The notes under the pieces: model-generated
What the model saw: only the letters and a program-made list of their open reading frames with translations
What the model was told of the DNA's origin: nothing
The model's database searches: none
Source of the DNA: Shinisaurus crocodilurus
Lineage: Eukaryota > Chordata > Lepidosauria > Squamata > Shinisauridae
Reading direction: 5' to 3'
DNA length: 64,000 nucleotides
NCBI GenBank assembly: GCA_021292165.1
Contig: CM037879.1
Span: 243,351,797 to 243,415,796, forward strand
Shown: positions 1 through 11,849 of the stretch, piece after piece
Numbering within the stretch: position 1 is the first letter of the stretch
Layout: each line of letters starts with the position of its first letter
Made by a program: the position numbers and the translations under genes

Positions 1-263
1 TTTCAGTTTAGTTAAGTTGGCATCCAAATATGCTGCTTGTGCTGCCTCTGCAGAAGTTAGTTAGTAGATTTATGTGTAAGATTCACAACTTGCCTTTTAG
101 AATAGAGTATGTTGCTTTAGACAGGCTAGTTATACTAGCTCTAGGTGCATGTTATATGGCACAGCCCCATGTAATTGGTTAGTTTCCCTTCCCCCTTTGA
201 ACTTAGCTGCTTGGGAGTTTAGTTCTTTTCTGGCCTTTAAGATGAAGTAAGCTGAAGACAATA

Positions 264-515
264 CAGGCAGTCCCAGAGTTAAGAACGTCTGACTTACAGA
301 CAACCCATACTTAAGAACGGAGTTCTGGGTTCCCCGGCATGATGTCGTTTACATTGAGTACGTAGCGTAGTATACTACGCAATTTGAGTAATTTACGCAA
401 TTTGTGTAAATGCCGATTTTAACGTATAGAACGCTATGCTGTTCCGACTTACATACAAATTCGACTTAAACACATTCTTAAGAACAGAACTCTTACGTAA
501 CTTGGGGACTGCCTG
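264..515. mobile_element. Tigger/pogo-like MITE
   Basis: A 252-bp non-coding element has inverted ends (CAGGCAGTCCC / GGGGACTGCCTG) flanked on both sides by the dinucleotide TA, the target duplication of Tc1/mariner-pogo transposons. Its interior is partly self-complementary around 340-440. It has no transposase and must have been moved in trans. The Tigger-type assignment rests on the termini and the TA only. Confidence 0.75.
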
Positions 516-847
516 TAGTTTTTTTTTTACCGGCCTCTATCTGTGGATTTGAATCATGCAACTGCATTTAGCTGAACCTTTACTTCCAAAAATGTAAGCA
601 CCTTTCTACAATACGTTTATTGTATGTTCAAATTTACTGAATAAAATCCTTACCTAAGGAAGAGGCTGTGTTGAACTGACTTGCAAAGAGAGATTTTATA
701 CTCTCTGTCCAAATATACTGCTAGTCCTTAATACTGTAACTGTATGGGACTGTTTCTGTCCAAATAATACATTCTTTTGTTTTCTACAACATTCCTGGCT
801 TTTATTTTCTACTTATTGTTTCCTTCTTCTCAGATGGCAATAACTAG

Positions 848-920
848 GGCTGCAATCCTATCCCCGCTTCCCAGGGAATAAGTCCCACTGAACTCAACGG
901 CACTTAGTTCTGACTAGATG
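848..920. mobile_element. Palindromic 'AATCCTAT' MITE, partial copy
   Basis: Contains GCAATCCTATCC, a stretch like 'aagtcccactgaactcaa' and a degraded second arm. It is the first of several copies in this window of a short, strongly palindromic repeat abundant in squamates. This copy is divergent and truncated. Confidence 0.55.
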
Positions 921-1271
921 GTTTTTCAATATACCCCAAACATAACCACAGAGCAGAATGGGGAAAAATAAAAATACAGCTAAAAGCAAGACATTCGGCA
1001 CCTAATGGGATTTAGCCTCATATACTACTTTGAAGATCCTAAAAGACAAATTTCAATAGACTCAACTTCTTTGCACTGTAGTATTTTATTGCAAGAAGAA
1101 TGACTACAGTAAATTCAGAGAAAGGGTAGCAGTGAATTCAAACAACCACAAAAAGGAAGAACCAGCAATTCAACCTCTATGCAGGCAGCTATAAAATATC
1201 TCCAAAACGAATCACAACTCTAAAATAGTTGCTAAAGTATTTCCCTTTTTCCTTATATTAATAGTGCTTAC

Positions 1272-1379
1272 CCATCGTGGTCTATTATACTATCAACGCA
1301 TATCTTGTTTCTCAAATCCCAGATTTTAACACTTTTGTCTTCACTGCAAGATACTATTAATCTTCCATCTGGTGAGTAC
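1272..1379 (-). CDS. POC1B: POC1B coding exon 5 (WD40 repeat)
   Basis: This 108-nt exon has an acceptor (TTTCTAG) at its right edge and a donor (GG|GTAAGC) at its left. Its first base completes the split Lys codon left by exon 4. The translation contains [20 protein letters not shown], the D-x-K..W-D blade ending typical of a WD40 repeat, here the fourth repeat region of POC1 proteins. It ends with two bases of a split codon. No later exon is recognisable between 1 and 1271, so the rest of the gene lies outside the window. Confidence 0.9.
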
Positions 1380-1961
1380 CTAGAAAGGAATTATTATTTT
1401 TTTGTAAAAAAAACAACCAGACCAAACCCTCATCACAACAAGTTAATCTACATCTTCACAAAATCAATTTCAGTATGCAGAGCTAGTTATCATTTTGTTC
1501 TGAATGGAACACTAGTATTCTTTCCTGCCTTTTAAATTTCTGTTCTGTCCTATTCTTTAGGATAGAGGTCCCCAACACAATTGCAGCTAACATTTGTATT
1601 GCCCTGTTTCCTTCTTTTTATATACTTTTTCTCAATACATACACATTGCTTTGGTTAGAACAACTTCAAACAGTGAATTCCACCCACTTGAGGTGTAATT
1701 TATTTATTACATTTACATCCTTGCCCTCCTTCCATGATGGAACTCAAGGTGGTGTTCATAGGATTCCCTGGCAATCTGCCACCCCTACCCAGGTCCTGAC
1801 CAGACATAGATCTACTTAGCTTCAGCCAAGTTGCTGTATCATGTGCCTTCAGTCCATGCCCTGGAACCAACGTGTGAAGCAGTCTTAAAAGAGGAAAATA
1901 TCTGCTAGGTAGAACAAAATAACTTTTCCAAATCGAGACAGTAAAATATACAAACACTCAC

Positions 1962-2141
1962 TTGGCACAGCGCACCCAGTGTGTGTGCTGGGATAAGGTA
2001 AACAAAAGGCGTTGGCTGTAGACACTCCACACTTTTACTGACTTGTCATTGGATGCAGTAGCTAGAAACTGACTGTCATGTGAAAAGTTCACGCTGCGGA
2101 CTGCTGCAGTATGGCCTTTTAATGGCGTGGATTCACCATGA
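1962..2141 (-). CDS. POC1B: POC1B coding exon 4 (WD40 repeat 3)
   Basis: A 180-nt exon with acceptor TTTACAG and donor AA|GTGAGT. It encodes a complete WD40 blade, including [25 protein letters not shown] and HTHWVRCA. The 'VW-S-x-Y' and 'HTHWVRCAK' segments fit POC1B better than POC1A, although the short GEST stretch is more POC1A-like. The exon takes one base to complete a codon from exon 3 and leaves a split Lys codon for exon 5. The family scaffolds centriole assembly and basal-body stability. Confidence 0.93.
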
Positions 2142-2919
2142 CTGTAAATTAAGAAATAGAATAAAATCACATGCATTAGCTCCACAACAACATAAGCAAA
2201 AGAGATTAAAACGTTACAATTAATCCACTTTCTCCTCAACTTTCTAGCTGAAACCTAGTTTATATTCTCAAAGGGAGAACCTTCATTCCACACTGTCCTG
2301 GCATGCCTCTGTGCAAATTTTAAGAACTTTTGCTCAAAGAACAGGTCTTGCTAGTTCTAGTTAGACATCTAGTGGGAAAAGAAGGGATAGCTACTTCGCC
2401 TTGACCCAGAAAGAAATGTGAGATGGAGAGTTAGGGCCAACATAGCCTAAGCATTTTCTGGAAGTTCTTTCTGCCCCTCTAGTTTAGGCTGGCTTTTAGT
2501 GACCAGTATATTAGACCATATGGAATAATTATTTGGGCTATTTGTTGATTAGAATCCAGTTTATAATTCTGATGTTATTTATTTATTTTGCACTTTTCAC
2601 CATTTCAAACCCACATATGGAGAAGATGCAGCAAGTAGGAATAGAAGTTACATTTTCAAGCACCTTAAGGACACCAGTCTGATGCCTAACAAATATACAC
2701 CCACGCCATGCAGTGAGGAAAGCATCCCTTCGGCCAAACATGTCTGCTCAGCCCAGGTAAATGCTGCTGAAGAAGAACAAAGGTAAGAACTATTTCCATT
2801 TACACCTCCTACTGGAAGAAACTACAACCAATAAAATGTCCTAAGCCCAACATAATTCCAACACCAGCATCTCACTCACTCACACAAACAGGAAAGCTTT
2901 AATTTTCAGTAATACTTAC

Positions 2920-3091
2920 ATACAAGGAATCCATAGCCTGGCTGTCCGGTCTTGAGAAGCAGATGCCAGCAAGTGCCCATCTGGTGAAAACTGTACGCTG
3001 GTTAAACCTTCTAAGTGACCCACAAATCTGAAGGCTTTGGAGTTTGGCCTCAAATTCCATATCATAAGAAATTTATCCAAAGAAGAGGTGG
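2920..3091 (-). CDS. POC1B: POC1B coding exon 3 (WD40 repeats 1-2)
   Basis: A 172-nt exon with acceptor TTGCCAG and donor TAT|GTAAGT. An alternative GT four bases upstream would break the frame with exon 4. It encodes the end of WD repeat 1 ([12 protein letters not shown]) and repeat 2 ([20 protein letters not shown], then ARLWIP). These fit the WD40 pattern and POC1B in particular. Its first two bases complete the Ala codon left by exon 2. Confidence 0.93.
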
Positions 3092-3246
3092 CTGGCAAGA
3101 AATAACGATAAAGCTATAAAAAAAATCACAAGTGAAGTAGTTTCCACCCTTATTCTAAGGCAGATCTCTTTTTAATTCTGACATAAAGCTCAAAGGTCTG
3201 TTACTTTTATGACCAGTTTCATGAGCTACTGTAAAAATAAGCCATA

Positions 3247-3551
3247 GGCCCAGTTCACATGTCACAGCAACCCAGGGTTTCTTTGAACCCTGGGTTATGA
3301 ATGAAGTGGGAGTGAGCAAGCATCTTGGTTTAACTATGGGCTACAACTCTGGGTTGTCTCTCCCCCAACCCAGAAATCCCAGTTCGCACATCACACATCA
3401 CGGAGCGTTCCTGGATTTTTTTTATCCCTAATGAGAGCGATCAGGCAGTGGGAGTGATTGGGTGGTGATCGGGCAGTGATCAGGCATGCTCGCTCCCGCT
3501 TCGTTCTCAACAACACAAGGTTTAAAAAAAACTGGGTTGTTCTAACGTGCA
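3247..3551. mobile_element. MITE with 'cccagttcacatgt' end
   Basis: Starts with ggcccagttcacatgtcac, carries internal repeats of 'aaccctgggtt', and ends near 'ctaacgtgcaaac', partly complementary to the start. Similar 'ttcacatgacac' and 'ccatggtttgt' motifs recur near 44.1-45.4 kb and 49.7-50.0 kb. Superfamily is uncertain (Harbinger- or hAT-like). Its right edge abuts the copia target site. Confidence 0.45.
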
Positions 3552-3556
3552 AACTC

Positions 3557-4247
3557 TGTTGTGATATGAATCACATTGACCAGCTGTAGCACAGTGTTTA
3601 CACATGGAAAGGAACAGAATGGCTGTAAACAAGTGTGTTATGTCTTTCTACTTTACCGTGTTCTTTCTCATGGGAAAGCTAGGCCCTGGGAACATTATGA
3701 GCTAATCACATGGTTTGTATGTTCTGATGACGTGCTAACTTGTTTTTTTCTGTCTGAAGCCATTTTAGAGAAGAGCAGGACTGCTTTCTCTCTTCCTTCT
3801 CTCTTCTGGCTATTGCTTGCTGGACTTTGCAGAATGGCTGTTACATTGCAACAATGTAACGTCTTTGCTAAAGTGGAGTGAAGCTCAACCTACTCCACTG
3901 GAAATAATGCTTGCTATGCATTGTACTCTGCACATGGACTGTAACTAGGAAATGTATACTCTGTAGAACATTACTTGCTAAGTAAATAAACAGGTAGAAA
4001 TAGACCTGTGGTGTTAGAGTGTTTCCTTGCCACTTGGATTAGTCAGCAACAAACCGGGGAAGCTAGAAGCTGGAGTCGGATTACAGGCAAGCTGGCTGGC
4101 AGCTTCAAACCGACACGCTGCACGCTGTGCAGAGGGGGGTGAGATCTGGAAGATCTGTGTGTGGAATAATGGGCCTCTATGCACAGATAGGATTTTAAAT
4201 CTCCCATCCAGCACACGCGGGGCTCTGCTGTCACTCACGCGCCATCA
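3557..4247 (+). repeat. Copia 5' LTR
   Basis: This 691-bp terminal repeat runs from TGTTGTGATATG to GCCATCA. It is followed at once by the primer-binding site and preceded by AACTC. Compared with the 3' LTR it has about 19 extra bases near 3832. It should contain the element's promoter and polyadenylation signals; aaataaac at about 3983 is a candidate poly(A) signal. Confidence 0.93.
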
Positions 4248-4264
4248 AGGTTATGGGCCCAGGA
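4248..4264 (+). promoter_or_regulatory. Copia primer-binding site, internal initiator-tRNA type
   Basis: Directly after the 5' LTR lies AGGTTATGGGCCCAGGA. It complements the anticodon stem-loop of vertebrate initiator tRNA-Met (CTGGGCCCATAACC) rather than its 3' CCA end. Drosophila copia and yeast Ty5 prime from this internal half-tRNA region (established knowledge). The inference is that this reptile element does the same. Confidence 0.75.
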
Positions 4265-4387
4265 ATCGGGACCAGAACCGAACGGAACCAGTTCGGTACC
4301 AGGCTGAAAGTCAACGCCAGCACCAGCAGCAGGACCTGTTTTCCAACAGCTATGTCAACAACTTTGAATCCGGGATTGCGATGATTA

Positions 4388-5540
4388 ATGGCAGAGAAGG
4401 AAGACATCAAAGAAGAAGAAAAATCTCCTGGGCCTTCGTCCGGTAAGGAGGGGGAAGAGTGGGAGGTGTTCGCTGAACGCTTGCAGGCTCTGTTCAAGGC
4501 CAAAAGCTCAGAAAGCGAAGCCGAAGTTTCTGGAGGGGGGGAGGCAGAAAATCCCCCGGTCACAGAAATGGCGGCGGCACCATCTCTGAATCCACAGATA
4601 GTGGAAAAACTGTCTGGCTCGAACTATGTGGAATTTCCAAATGCAGCATTATTTGACCCATCCATGCGGGACTCTGGAATGTTGTAACACAGGATGCAGT
4701 TGCAGTGGGGGATCAAGCTTATAATGAATGGAAGGAACGAGACGATAAAGCCAAGGCAATTTTGTGTTTATCTGTTGAAAGTTCACAAGTGCCATTTATC
4801 CAGTTTGAAAACACTGCAAAACAGATCTGGGATACCTTGAGAGACATGTATCAGATGCAAACGGTGGGGAGTAGAATTCTGCTTGCACGTAAGCTGTACA
4901 AATTGAGCTTGCAACCAGGTGGGTCTATGCCAGAGCATTTGAGTACTGTCCGGGACTTGTTTAACAGATTGAGAGCACAAGGGATGACAACTGATCCCTT
5001 ACATCAAGTTTCCATTCTGTTATCTAGTCTGGACTCATCATATGATACAATTGTTACATTGATGGAAGGGCAACCAGATCAGAACCTGACAATGGAATAT
5101 GTGTCAGGCAAACTTCTCTCTGAGTGGGAGAAGCGGCAAGGGAAGAAAAACAATGCTGGACGTAAGTCAGCAGACAGCTTGGTTGACGCGGGGCACAGCC
5201 AAGCTGGGAGTAGCCCCAAGCTGGGAGTTACCCAAACTACAGCTTTAAAAGTGAAAAAATGTTTTTCTTGTGGATCTACAAATCATCTGAAAAAAGACTG
5301 TAAGGTCAAACAGAAAAAGAAACGAAACAAACAGGAAACTAAATTTGCACCTGAGGAGGCAATTAAAACGGGCAAAAGTTTGATTGCTAGGGTGGGAGTT
5401 TCTAATAATAATGTTTGGGTTCTTGATTCTGGGGCCTCACACCACATGACTAACTCCAGAGACATATTTCAATCTCTGGAAGAAGATGGATGTACAAATC
5501 AGCATGTGGAATTAGCTGACGGGAAACGGATACAAGTTTC
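4388..5540 (+). pseudogene. gag: Copia gag and start of pol (frameshifted)
   Basis: Reading opens at ATG 4388 with an acidic N-terminus, then a copia-type gag domain (LSGSNYVE). A frameshift near 4620-4680 moves the rest into another frame (WNVVTQDAV onwards). A CCHC zinc knuckle (CFSCGSTNHLKKDC, CX2CX4HX4C) is at 5260-5301. The aspartic protease motif LDSGASHHMT follows near 5.42 kb. Translation is then cut by the L1 insertion at 5541; the ORF running on to 5718 is L1 and simple-repeat sequence. Gag would form the particle and protease would process the polyprotein. Confidence 0.9.
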
Positions 5541-5639
5541 TTTTCTTTTTTTTCTTTTTTTATTACAAAAAATACAACATAAACATTGTGCACCCCCCCA
5601 CCTCTTGGGACCAAGTTATATTTCTCACTCCAATTTTTT

Positions 5640-5643
<4 letters not shown>

Positions 5644-5675
<32 letters not shown>
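5644..5675. repeat. (AT)n microsatellite
   Basis: About 16 uninterrupted AT units lie just inside the 3' end of the outer L1. Confidence 0.98.
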
Positions 5676-5679
<4 letters not shown>

Positions 5680-5684
5680 AGATA

Positions 5685-7630
5685 TTATTCTATATTCCAA
5701 AAATATAACAAATCTTGACAAGGTTTGTTCCCCCTCCCCTTTACCAACACATAATCCAAAAATTTGCCCCAAATGTTCACAAAGGTGTCTTTCTCCAATT
5801 GTCCTTTTTGACACTTAATATTACAAGTTAATTTATCATTAAACGCGATATCCCATACCTCTGTATACCATTCATTAATTGAAAACACATGTTGAACCTT
5901 CCACTTCCTAGCTATCATTAATTTTGCTGCTGTTAACAAATTCACTATCAATTCTTTTGTATTTTTTAAACAAACTAACTTTTCTGTAATTGTTAACAAT
6001 GCTAATTTTGGGCAATTATTTCTGATATTTCTGCAAATACTTTCTGCCAAAATTCCAGAACATTTTTACAGCTCCACCACATGTGGGCATACGTACCTTT
6101 TACATTACATCCTCTCCAACACAATGCGGAGCAATTTTTATCTATCCGATTTAATCTTACTGGAGTTAAATACCATCTCCATACCACTTTATAAAAGTTC
6201 TCTTTTATCCTAGTTGACATAACTCTAACAATACGTCTATCCCAAATATTTTTCCAACTTTGTTTCGATATTTCCTCATCAAATTCATTATCCCATAACA
6301 CTTTAAGAGAATCTTTATGCTCTTCTTCTTTTTGTAACATCGTATATAAAGCCTTTGTTGTGCCTTTGTTGTTGTTGAAACATTACCTTCTATAGCTTCT
6401 CTAGTCAAAACTATCTTTTCAAAATTGGTTAGTTCTCTTTCGCTGTCCATTCTTGTCCTCCACTTCTTTAACCACAGTTCCAATTGCATTGAATTTAACC
6501 ATGATATTCTCTCTCTTCCTACTATTTCTATTATATGTTCTCTAGTCTCCAATTTTTCCACCCAATCCATTAATTTAATCACCTTTTTTCTCCTTAATAT
6601 AGCTTCTAGATGTCTTACATTTTCTGGAAAGTCCTCCATGACCACTACCGGAGTGAACAGGGATACCTCTGGTGTAAAAATTTTCCTCGTGCTATTCCAA
6701 CTCTCTAACATACTCCTCAAAAAGGGATTTTCTAGTCCTTTTATATTATTATTTATATTTTTCTTACCATCATGTTTCCTAATTCTCGTGATTCTAATTC
6801 CAACCACATTTTGTCTTTCCCTGCTATAATGTCCAAAATATGTCTTACTTGGTTGGCTAAATAATACCACCTTATATTAGGAAGACCTAAACCACCTATT
6901 TTTTGCGCTTTATACCAACTATATTTATTAATCCTTGATCTTTTCCTTCCATTACAATATTCATTTATAATTGATTGCCAAGCTTTAATTTCTTTTTCTG
7001 TAATCTTTACTGGTAACATCCTAAACAAAAAGTTTATTTTAGGCAATATCTTCATTTTTACCAACGCTATTCTACCAAACCAGAAAGTCCAATTTTTTTA
7101 TACGCCTCTATTTTATTTTTAACCTCTATCTTTAACTTTCTAAAGTCTTGTTCTCCTACTTTATCAATATCTTGTGTAATTTCTATTCCTAAATATTTAA
7201 TTACATTTGTAATTTTAATGTTATATTTTTTCTTCAACATTTCACTCTCCTCTTTTTTACTATAATTAAACAGTAAAATCTTGGATTTACCCCAATTCAT
7301 CTGTAGCCCAGTTATTTCTCCAAATTCTTTCAAGTGGTTCCCCAACCTATCCATTGTTTCAATTGGATTTTTAATTGTTAATAAAGTATCATCTGCAAAT
7401 AAATTTATTTTAATTTGATCTCCAACCCCCATCGCTATAATATTTCTATCTTCTCTTACTACATTTGCTAGTATTTCCATCACTAATGCAAACAAAATAG
7501 GGGAAAGGGGACATCCTTGTCTAGTTCCTCGGTCTAAGGAAATTTGTTCCGTAATACCATCATTTACCACTACATTTGTAATATTATGGGCATATAATTG
7601 ATTAATTACTCCTTTAAATCTTGCTCCAAA
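5685..7630 (-). pseudogene. Outer L1 ORF2, C-terminal half
   Basis: Broken frames on the minus strand encode the second half of an L1 reverse transcriptase and its C-terminal region. Motifs are GTRQGCPLSPILFALVMEIL, the FADD active-site box (INLFADDTLL), KYLGIEI, GGLGLPNIRWYYLANQ and a Cys-rich CWRGC..GTYAHMWWSC segment. The frame joins the RT N-half at 10113 across the inner L1. Frameshifts near 7.07, 6.8 and 6.2 kb kill the ORF. Confidence 0.9.
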
Positions 7631-7642
7631 CCCCATATTTTT

Positions 7643-10112
7643 TTTATTTTTTTTTAATTTTTTATAACTAATATTGTGCTCCCATCACCATGGGACCAAA
7701 TAATCCAATAACTCTATAATTGTTCATTATTCCAAAAATACAACATATCTTGACAGGGTAAACTCCCTTTCCCCTTTTTAAACACATATTCCAAAAATAA
7801 ACCCCAGATATCCTTGAAAATATTTTTCTTTAATTGACCCCTTTTGCATTTAATATTACAAGTCAACATATCATTCACAGCCATATCCCATACTTCTTTA
7901 TACCAATCAGTAATAGTGAAAACTTGCTGAATTTTCCATTTCCTTGCTATCATTAGTCTACCTGCCGTTAACAAGTTTATAATTAATTCTTTTACATTTT
8001 GAGGACCGATCACCTTTTCCGTTATTGATAGCAAAGCTAGTTTAGGACAAACCTCTAAATCAGCTCCAACAATTTCTGATATTTCCTCAAAAATCATTTT
8101 CCAAAAATCCATTACATTTTTACAACTCCACCACATATGAGCATATGTACCCAACTCCTGACATCCTCGCCAACACATTGGAGAACATTTATTATCTATT
8201 CTATTTAATCTCACTGGAGTCAAATACCATCGCCAAATTAGCTTATAAAAATTCTCTTTAATTCTTATAGACATATTTTTCAATATTCGCCTATCCCAAA
8301 TCTTGTTCCACTCATCCTTTGATATTTCCTCTTCAAACTCTGTATCCCAAACTATTTTAAGATTTTCTGCTTGCTCTTCTGATTTCTGCAACATTTTATA
8401 TAACATCTTTGTAAGACCCCTAGCTGATGCATTTCCTTCTACGAGTTCTCTGGACATAACCAACTGCTCAAATGCGGTGAAATCCCTTTCATGCTCATGT
8501 CTCCTCTTCCATTTCTTACCCCATTGTACTAATTGAATTAAATTTAACCAAGAAATTCTTCCTGCCCCAACCCTATCAATTATTTGCTGTCTTGTCTCCA
8601 TTTTTTCCAGCCAATCCATTAAACTTATCACCTTTTTCTCTCTAAAAATTCGTTCTAAATGTCTAACATTCTCGGGAAAATCTTCCATAACCACCACTGG
8701 AGTAAGCGGGGATATACCTGGTAAAAATATTTCCTTATTTCTACCCCAAATTTCTAACATATTTTTTAAAAAGGGATTTTCTAATCTTTTTATCATAATA
8801 TGTCCTTGTTTTGTAAATAAGAATTTCTCCACCCTATTACACAATTCAAATGCTTCTATTTCCCACCACATAAAATCTTTTCTAACAATAATATCCATAA
8901 TATATCTAAGTTGATTAGCTATATAATACCATTTTAAATTAGGGAGACCAAGTCCCCCTATTTTTTGAGCTTTATACCATCTATTCTTAGTAATCCTTGA
9001 TCTTTTCCCCCCATTACAATAGCTATTTAACATTACTTGCCACTCTTTGATTTCTTTCTCTGATATCTTATATGGTATCATTCTAAATAAAAAATTAAAC
9101 TTCGGTAAAATCTTCATTTTAATCAAAGCTATCCTACCGAACCACGATAATCCCAACTTTTTATAATCCTCTATTTGATTTTTAACTTCATCTTTTAGTT
9201 TTTTAAAATTCCATTCCCCTATTTTATCCATATCTTTTAATATATCAATACCTAAATATTTGATTATATTTTTTATCTTTATATCCACTTTCCTTTGTTT
9301 AAATCCCCTTTCCTCCAGTTTACTATAATTAAATGTCATTATCTCCGATTTATCCCAATTAACTTTTAACCCTGTTACTTCTCTAAATTCATCTAAATGT
9401 TTCTCTATCCAATCCCAATTTTCCATAGGCCTTTCTAATGTTAACAATATATCATCTGCAAAAAGGTTTATCTTACATTTGGCCTCTATCCCTATCCCCA
9501 GTAATTTCTTCTCCTGTCTTATCGCATTCGCTAACAATTCCATAACTAACACAAATAATACAGGGGAAAGGGGACAACCCTGTCTAGTTCCCCGGCCTAG
9601 GCTAATAGTTTCTGTTATTCCATCATTTACAATTACCGACGTAACATTATGAGTATATAATTGATTAGTAATACCTATAAATTTTTCTCCAAACCCCATA
9701 GTTTTTATTAACATCTTTAATGCAGGCCATTCCACGCAATCAAAGGCTTTAAAAATATCCAATGCAAGAACCCCCGCTTTCAAATTATTTTTCTTTATTA
9801 AATATATTATATTCAAAACCCTTCTTGTTAAGTCTGCCATTTGTCTTCCTTGAATGAAACCGCATTGATCTATCCCTATATACTTATTTAGAAAACTATT
9901 CATTCTTCTAGCTAAAATTGCTGTCAATAGTTTAGCATCTTGATTAATTAATGATATTGGTCTATAAGAACCTGGTTCTGCTAAATCCTTCCTTGGTTTC
10001 GGGATTAAAATAGTCAAGGACTGTTTCCATGACGGGGGGATCTCTCCCCCCTGTAAAATATCATTAAACAACCGTTTTAACTTTGGAATTAACATTTTTA
10101 AAAAACTTTACC
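7643..10112 (-). mobile_element. Inner L1 LINE, 5'-truncated
   Basis: A second minus-strand L1 inserted in the RT of the outer L1. The duplicated target CCCCATATTTTT is at 7631-7642 and 10113-10124, with a T-rich tail complement at the left. It begins inside the RT domain, so it is strongly 5'-truncated. Its protein differs at many positions from the outer copy, so the two belong to different L1 subfamilies or ages. It must be younger than its host L1. Confidence 0.92.
7714..10095 (-). pseudogene. Inner L1 ORF2 fragment (RT to C-terminus), open
   Basis: A 793-codon open frame begins inside RT because the element is 5'-truncated. Visible boxes are SYRPISLINQDAKLL, CGFIQGRQMADL, LDIFKAFDCVEW, GTRQGCPLSPVLFVLVMELL, FADD (INLFADDILL) and the C-terminal CWRGCQELGTYAHMWWSC segment. 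No endonuclease or promoter is present, so it should not produce an active protein. The long intact frame points to a recent insertion. Confidence 0.92.
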
Positions 10113-10760
10113 CCCCATATTTTTAATTATCATTTTTAACGTAGGCCATTCCACGCAATCAAAAGCCTTGAAAATATCTAATGCTAATACACCCGCTTTA
10201 ACATTATTTTTCTTTATACTATATATTATATTTAATACTCTTCTAGTTAAGTCGGCCATTTGTCGACCTGCAATAAATCCACATTGGTCCATCCCTACAT
10301 ATTTACTCATAAACCTATTCATTCGTCTCGCTAGTATTGCAGTAAATAATTCTGCATCTTGATTTATTAACGAAATGGGTCTATATGAATCTGGTTCTGT
10401 TAAATCCTTTCCTGGTTTTGGAATTACTATAATCATAGATTGTTTCCATGAAGGGGGAATTTCTCCCCCTTCCATTATATTATTATATAATGACTTCAAC
10501 CTTGGAATTAACATATGTTTAAAAACCTTGTAATATTCCACCCCTAATCCATCTACTCCTGGGGTCTTGCCCTCTTTTAATTTATTTATAGCAAAATCTA
10601 TCTCCAAATCTGAGAATGGTTGCTCCATCGTCTCTTCTTCTTGTATTCTCATTTTCATATGTTTTTCAATATATTCTTTAATCCTATCTTCCTCACCTAT
10701 TCCTGCTTTATATAATTCTGAATAAAATTCTTGAAAATTTTTTAATTTTTCCTTCATCAA
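10098..10760 (-). pseudogene. Outer L1 ORF2, RT N-terminal half
   Basis: The frame runs from the linker (EFYSELYKAG) through PGVDGLGVEYYKVF, PPSWKQSMIIVIPKPGKDL and LDIFKAFDCVEWPTL. It stops where the inner L1 entered (KNMG). Its continuation is at 7636 and leftward. Confidence 0.9.
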
Positions 10761-10998
10761 ATTATGCCCTTTCCCTTTTTTATCCTTTATTATTCCAACT
10801 ATATTTTTTCCCGTTTTTTTTGTGTGGATCTAGCTAACATTTTAGAATTCTTGTTACTATTTTCAAAGTAAGCTCTTTTCATATAAATCAAATTTCTCGT
10901 CCTTTCAATATCCTTGTTTTCTAACTCTTTCCTCTTAGCTTGTAGTTCTGCATAAATCTGCTTTCCCCTTTCCTTTAAAAATTTAGCTTCTAACTCCT

Positions 10999-11406
10999 TT
11001 ATTCATTTTGTTTTGAACCCATTTCCTTTAATACTTCTTGGTAAAATTCTGCTTGATTTACATTTGGGGCATATACATTAACTAATATATATTCTTCCCC
11101 TCCTAATGCCCCATATACCATTATATATCTCCCCCTAGTATCCTTTTTAACTTTACTCACAATAAAACCACATTTTTTAGAAATAATAATTGCCACACCT
11201 CTTGACTTGGTGGAACCATATGCTTTCTCGTATATCATAGACCATCTTAGTTTAAGTTCGTTTACTCCCTCTTTTGATTGATGTGTTTCTTGTAGAAATA
11301 TTATGTCCGCCTTATCTTTATTTAGAAGTGCTTCAATCCGTCTTCTTTTCAGAATAGATCCCAGACCTTTGACATTCAACGTTGAAACTCTTAACTTAGG
11401 GTCCAT
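10999..11406 (-). pseudogene. Outer L1 ORF2 endonuclease, N-terminal half only
   Basis: 135 codons starting at an ATG show L1 APE-endonuclease motifs: TLNVKGLG (Asn box), FLQETHQS (catalytic Glu) and VNVYAPN. The second half with the GD-x-N and S-D-H boxes is absent. The next recognisable sequence is the coiled linker at 10780-10990, in other frames. An internal deletion near 11.0 kb is the simplest reading. Confidence 0.88.
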
Positions 11407-11849
11407 CTTATTTTATTGTTGCTCAACCAACTTTGGTCCCTGTGCATAAACATAAATATCACCACAACCCCCCACCCCCTACCCACACATTTAATTCCAT
11501 TCCCCCCTCTCTTATCCCAGGGATAATCACCCCGCACACAGCTTCTAGAGCCTTTGAAGAGGGGGGGAGGTTGAGACTTCCGCCTACGAACTCCAATCAT
11601 TTACTTCCTTCGGTCTCTTTTTACCAAAAAACAAAACAAAAAACCACTATCTCCCCTTTCCTTCAGCCGAGCAGGAAATAAAAAAACCAACAACAAAGAA
11701 AAACAACATAAAATAAAATAAAATTAAAAAGGGAGGGGAAAAATAGCAATTATAGAGAGAGAAAGAGAAAGAGAAAGATTTTATAAAAGAATAAGAGACA
11801 AAAGAAAAGAGTTATTTGTCCTTTCCTCCAACTGCACCAAGGGTTTCTT

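Noticed and set aside
1305..1535. Plus-strand 76-codon open frame
   Set aside because: It overlaps POC1B exon 5 on the opposite strand and has no motif; it is a shadow frame.
2918..2924. Alternative exon 3 donor at T|GTATGT
   Set aside because: It would leave one base instead of two and break the reading frame into exon 4.
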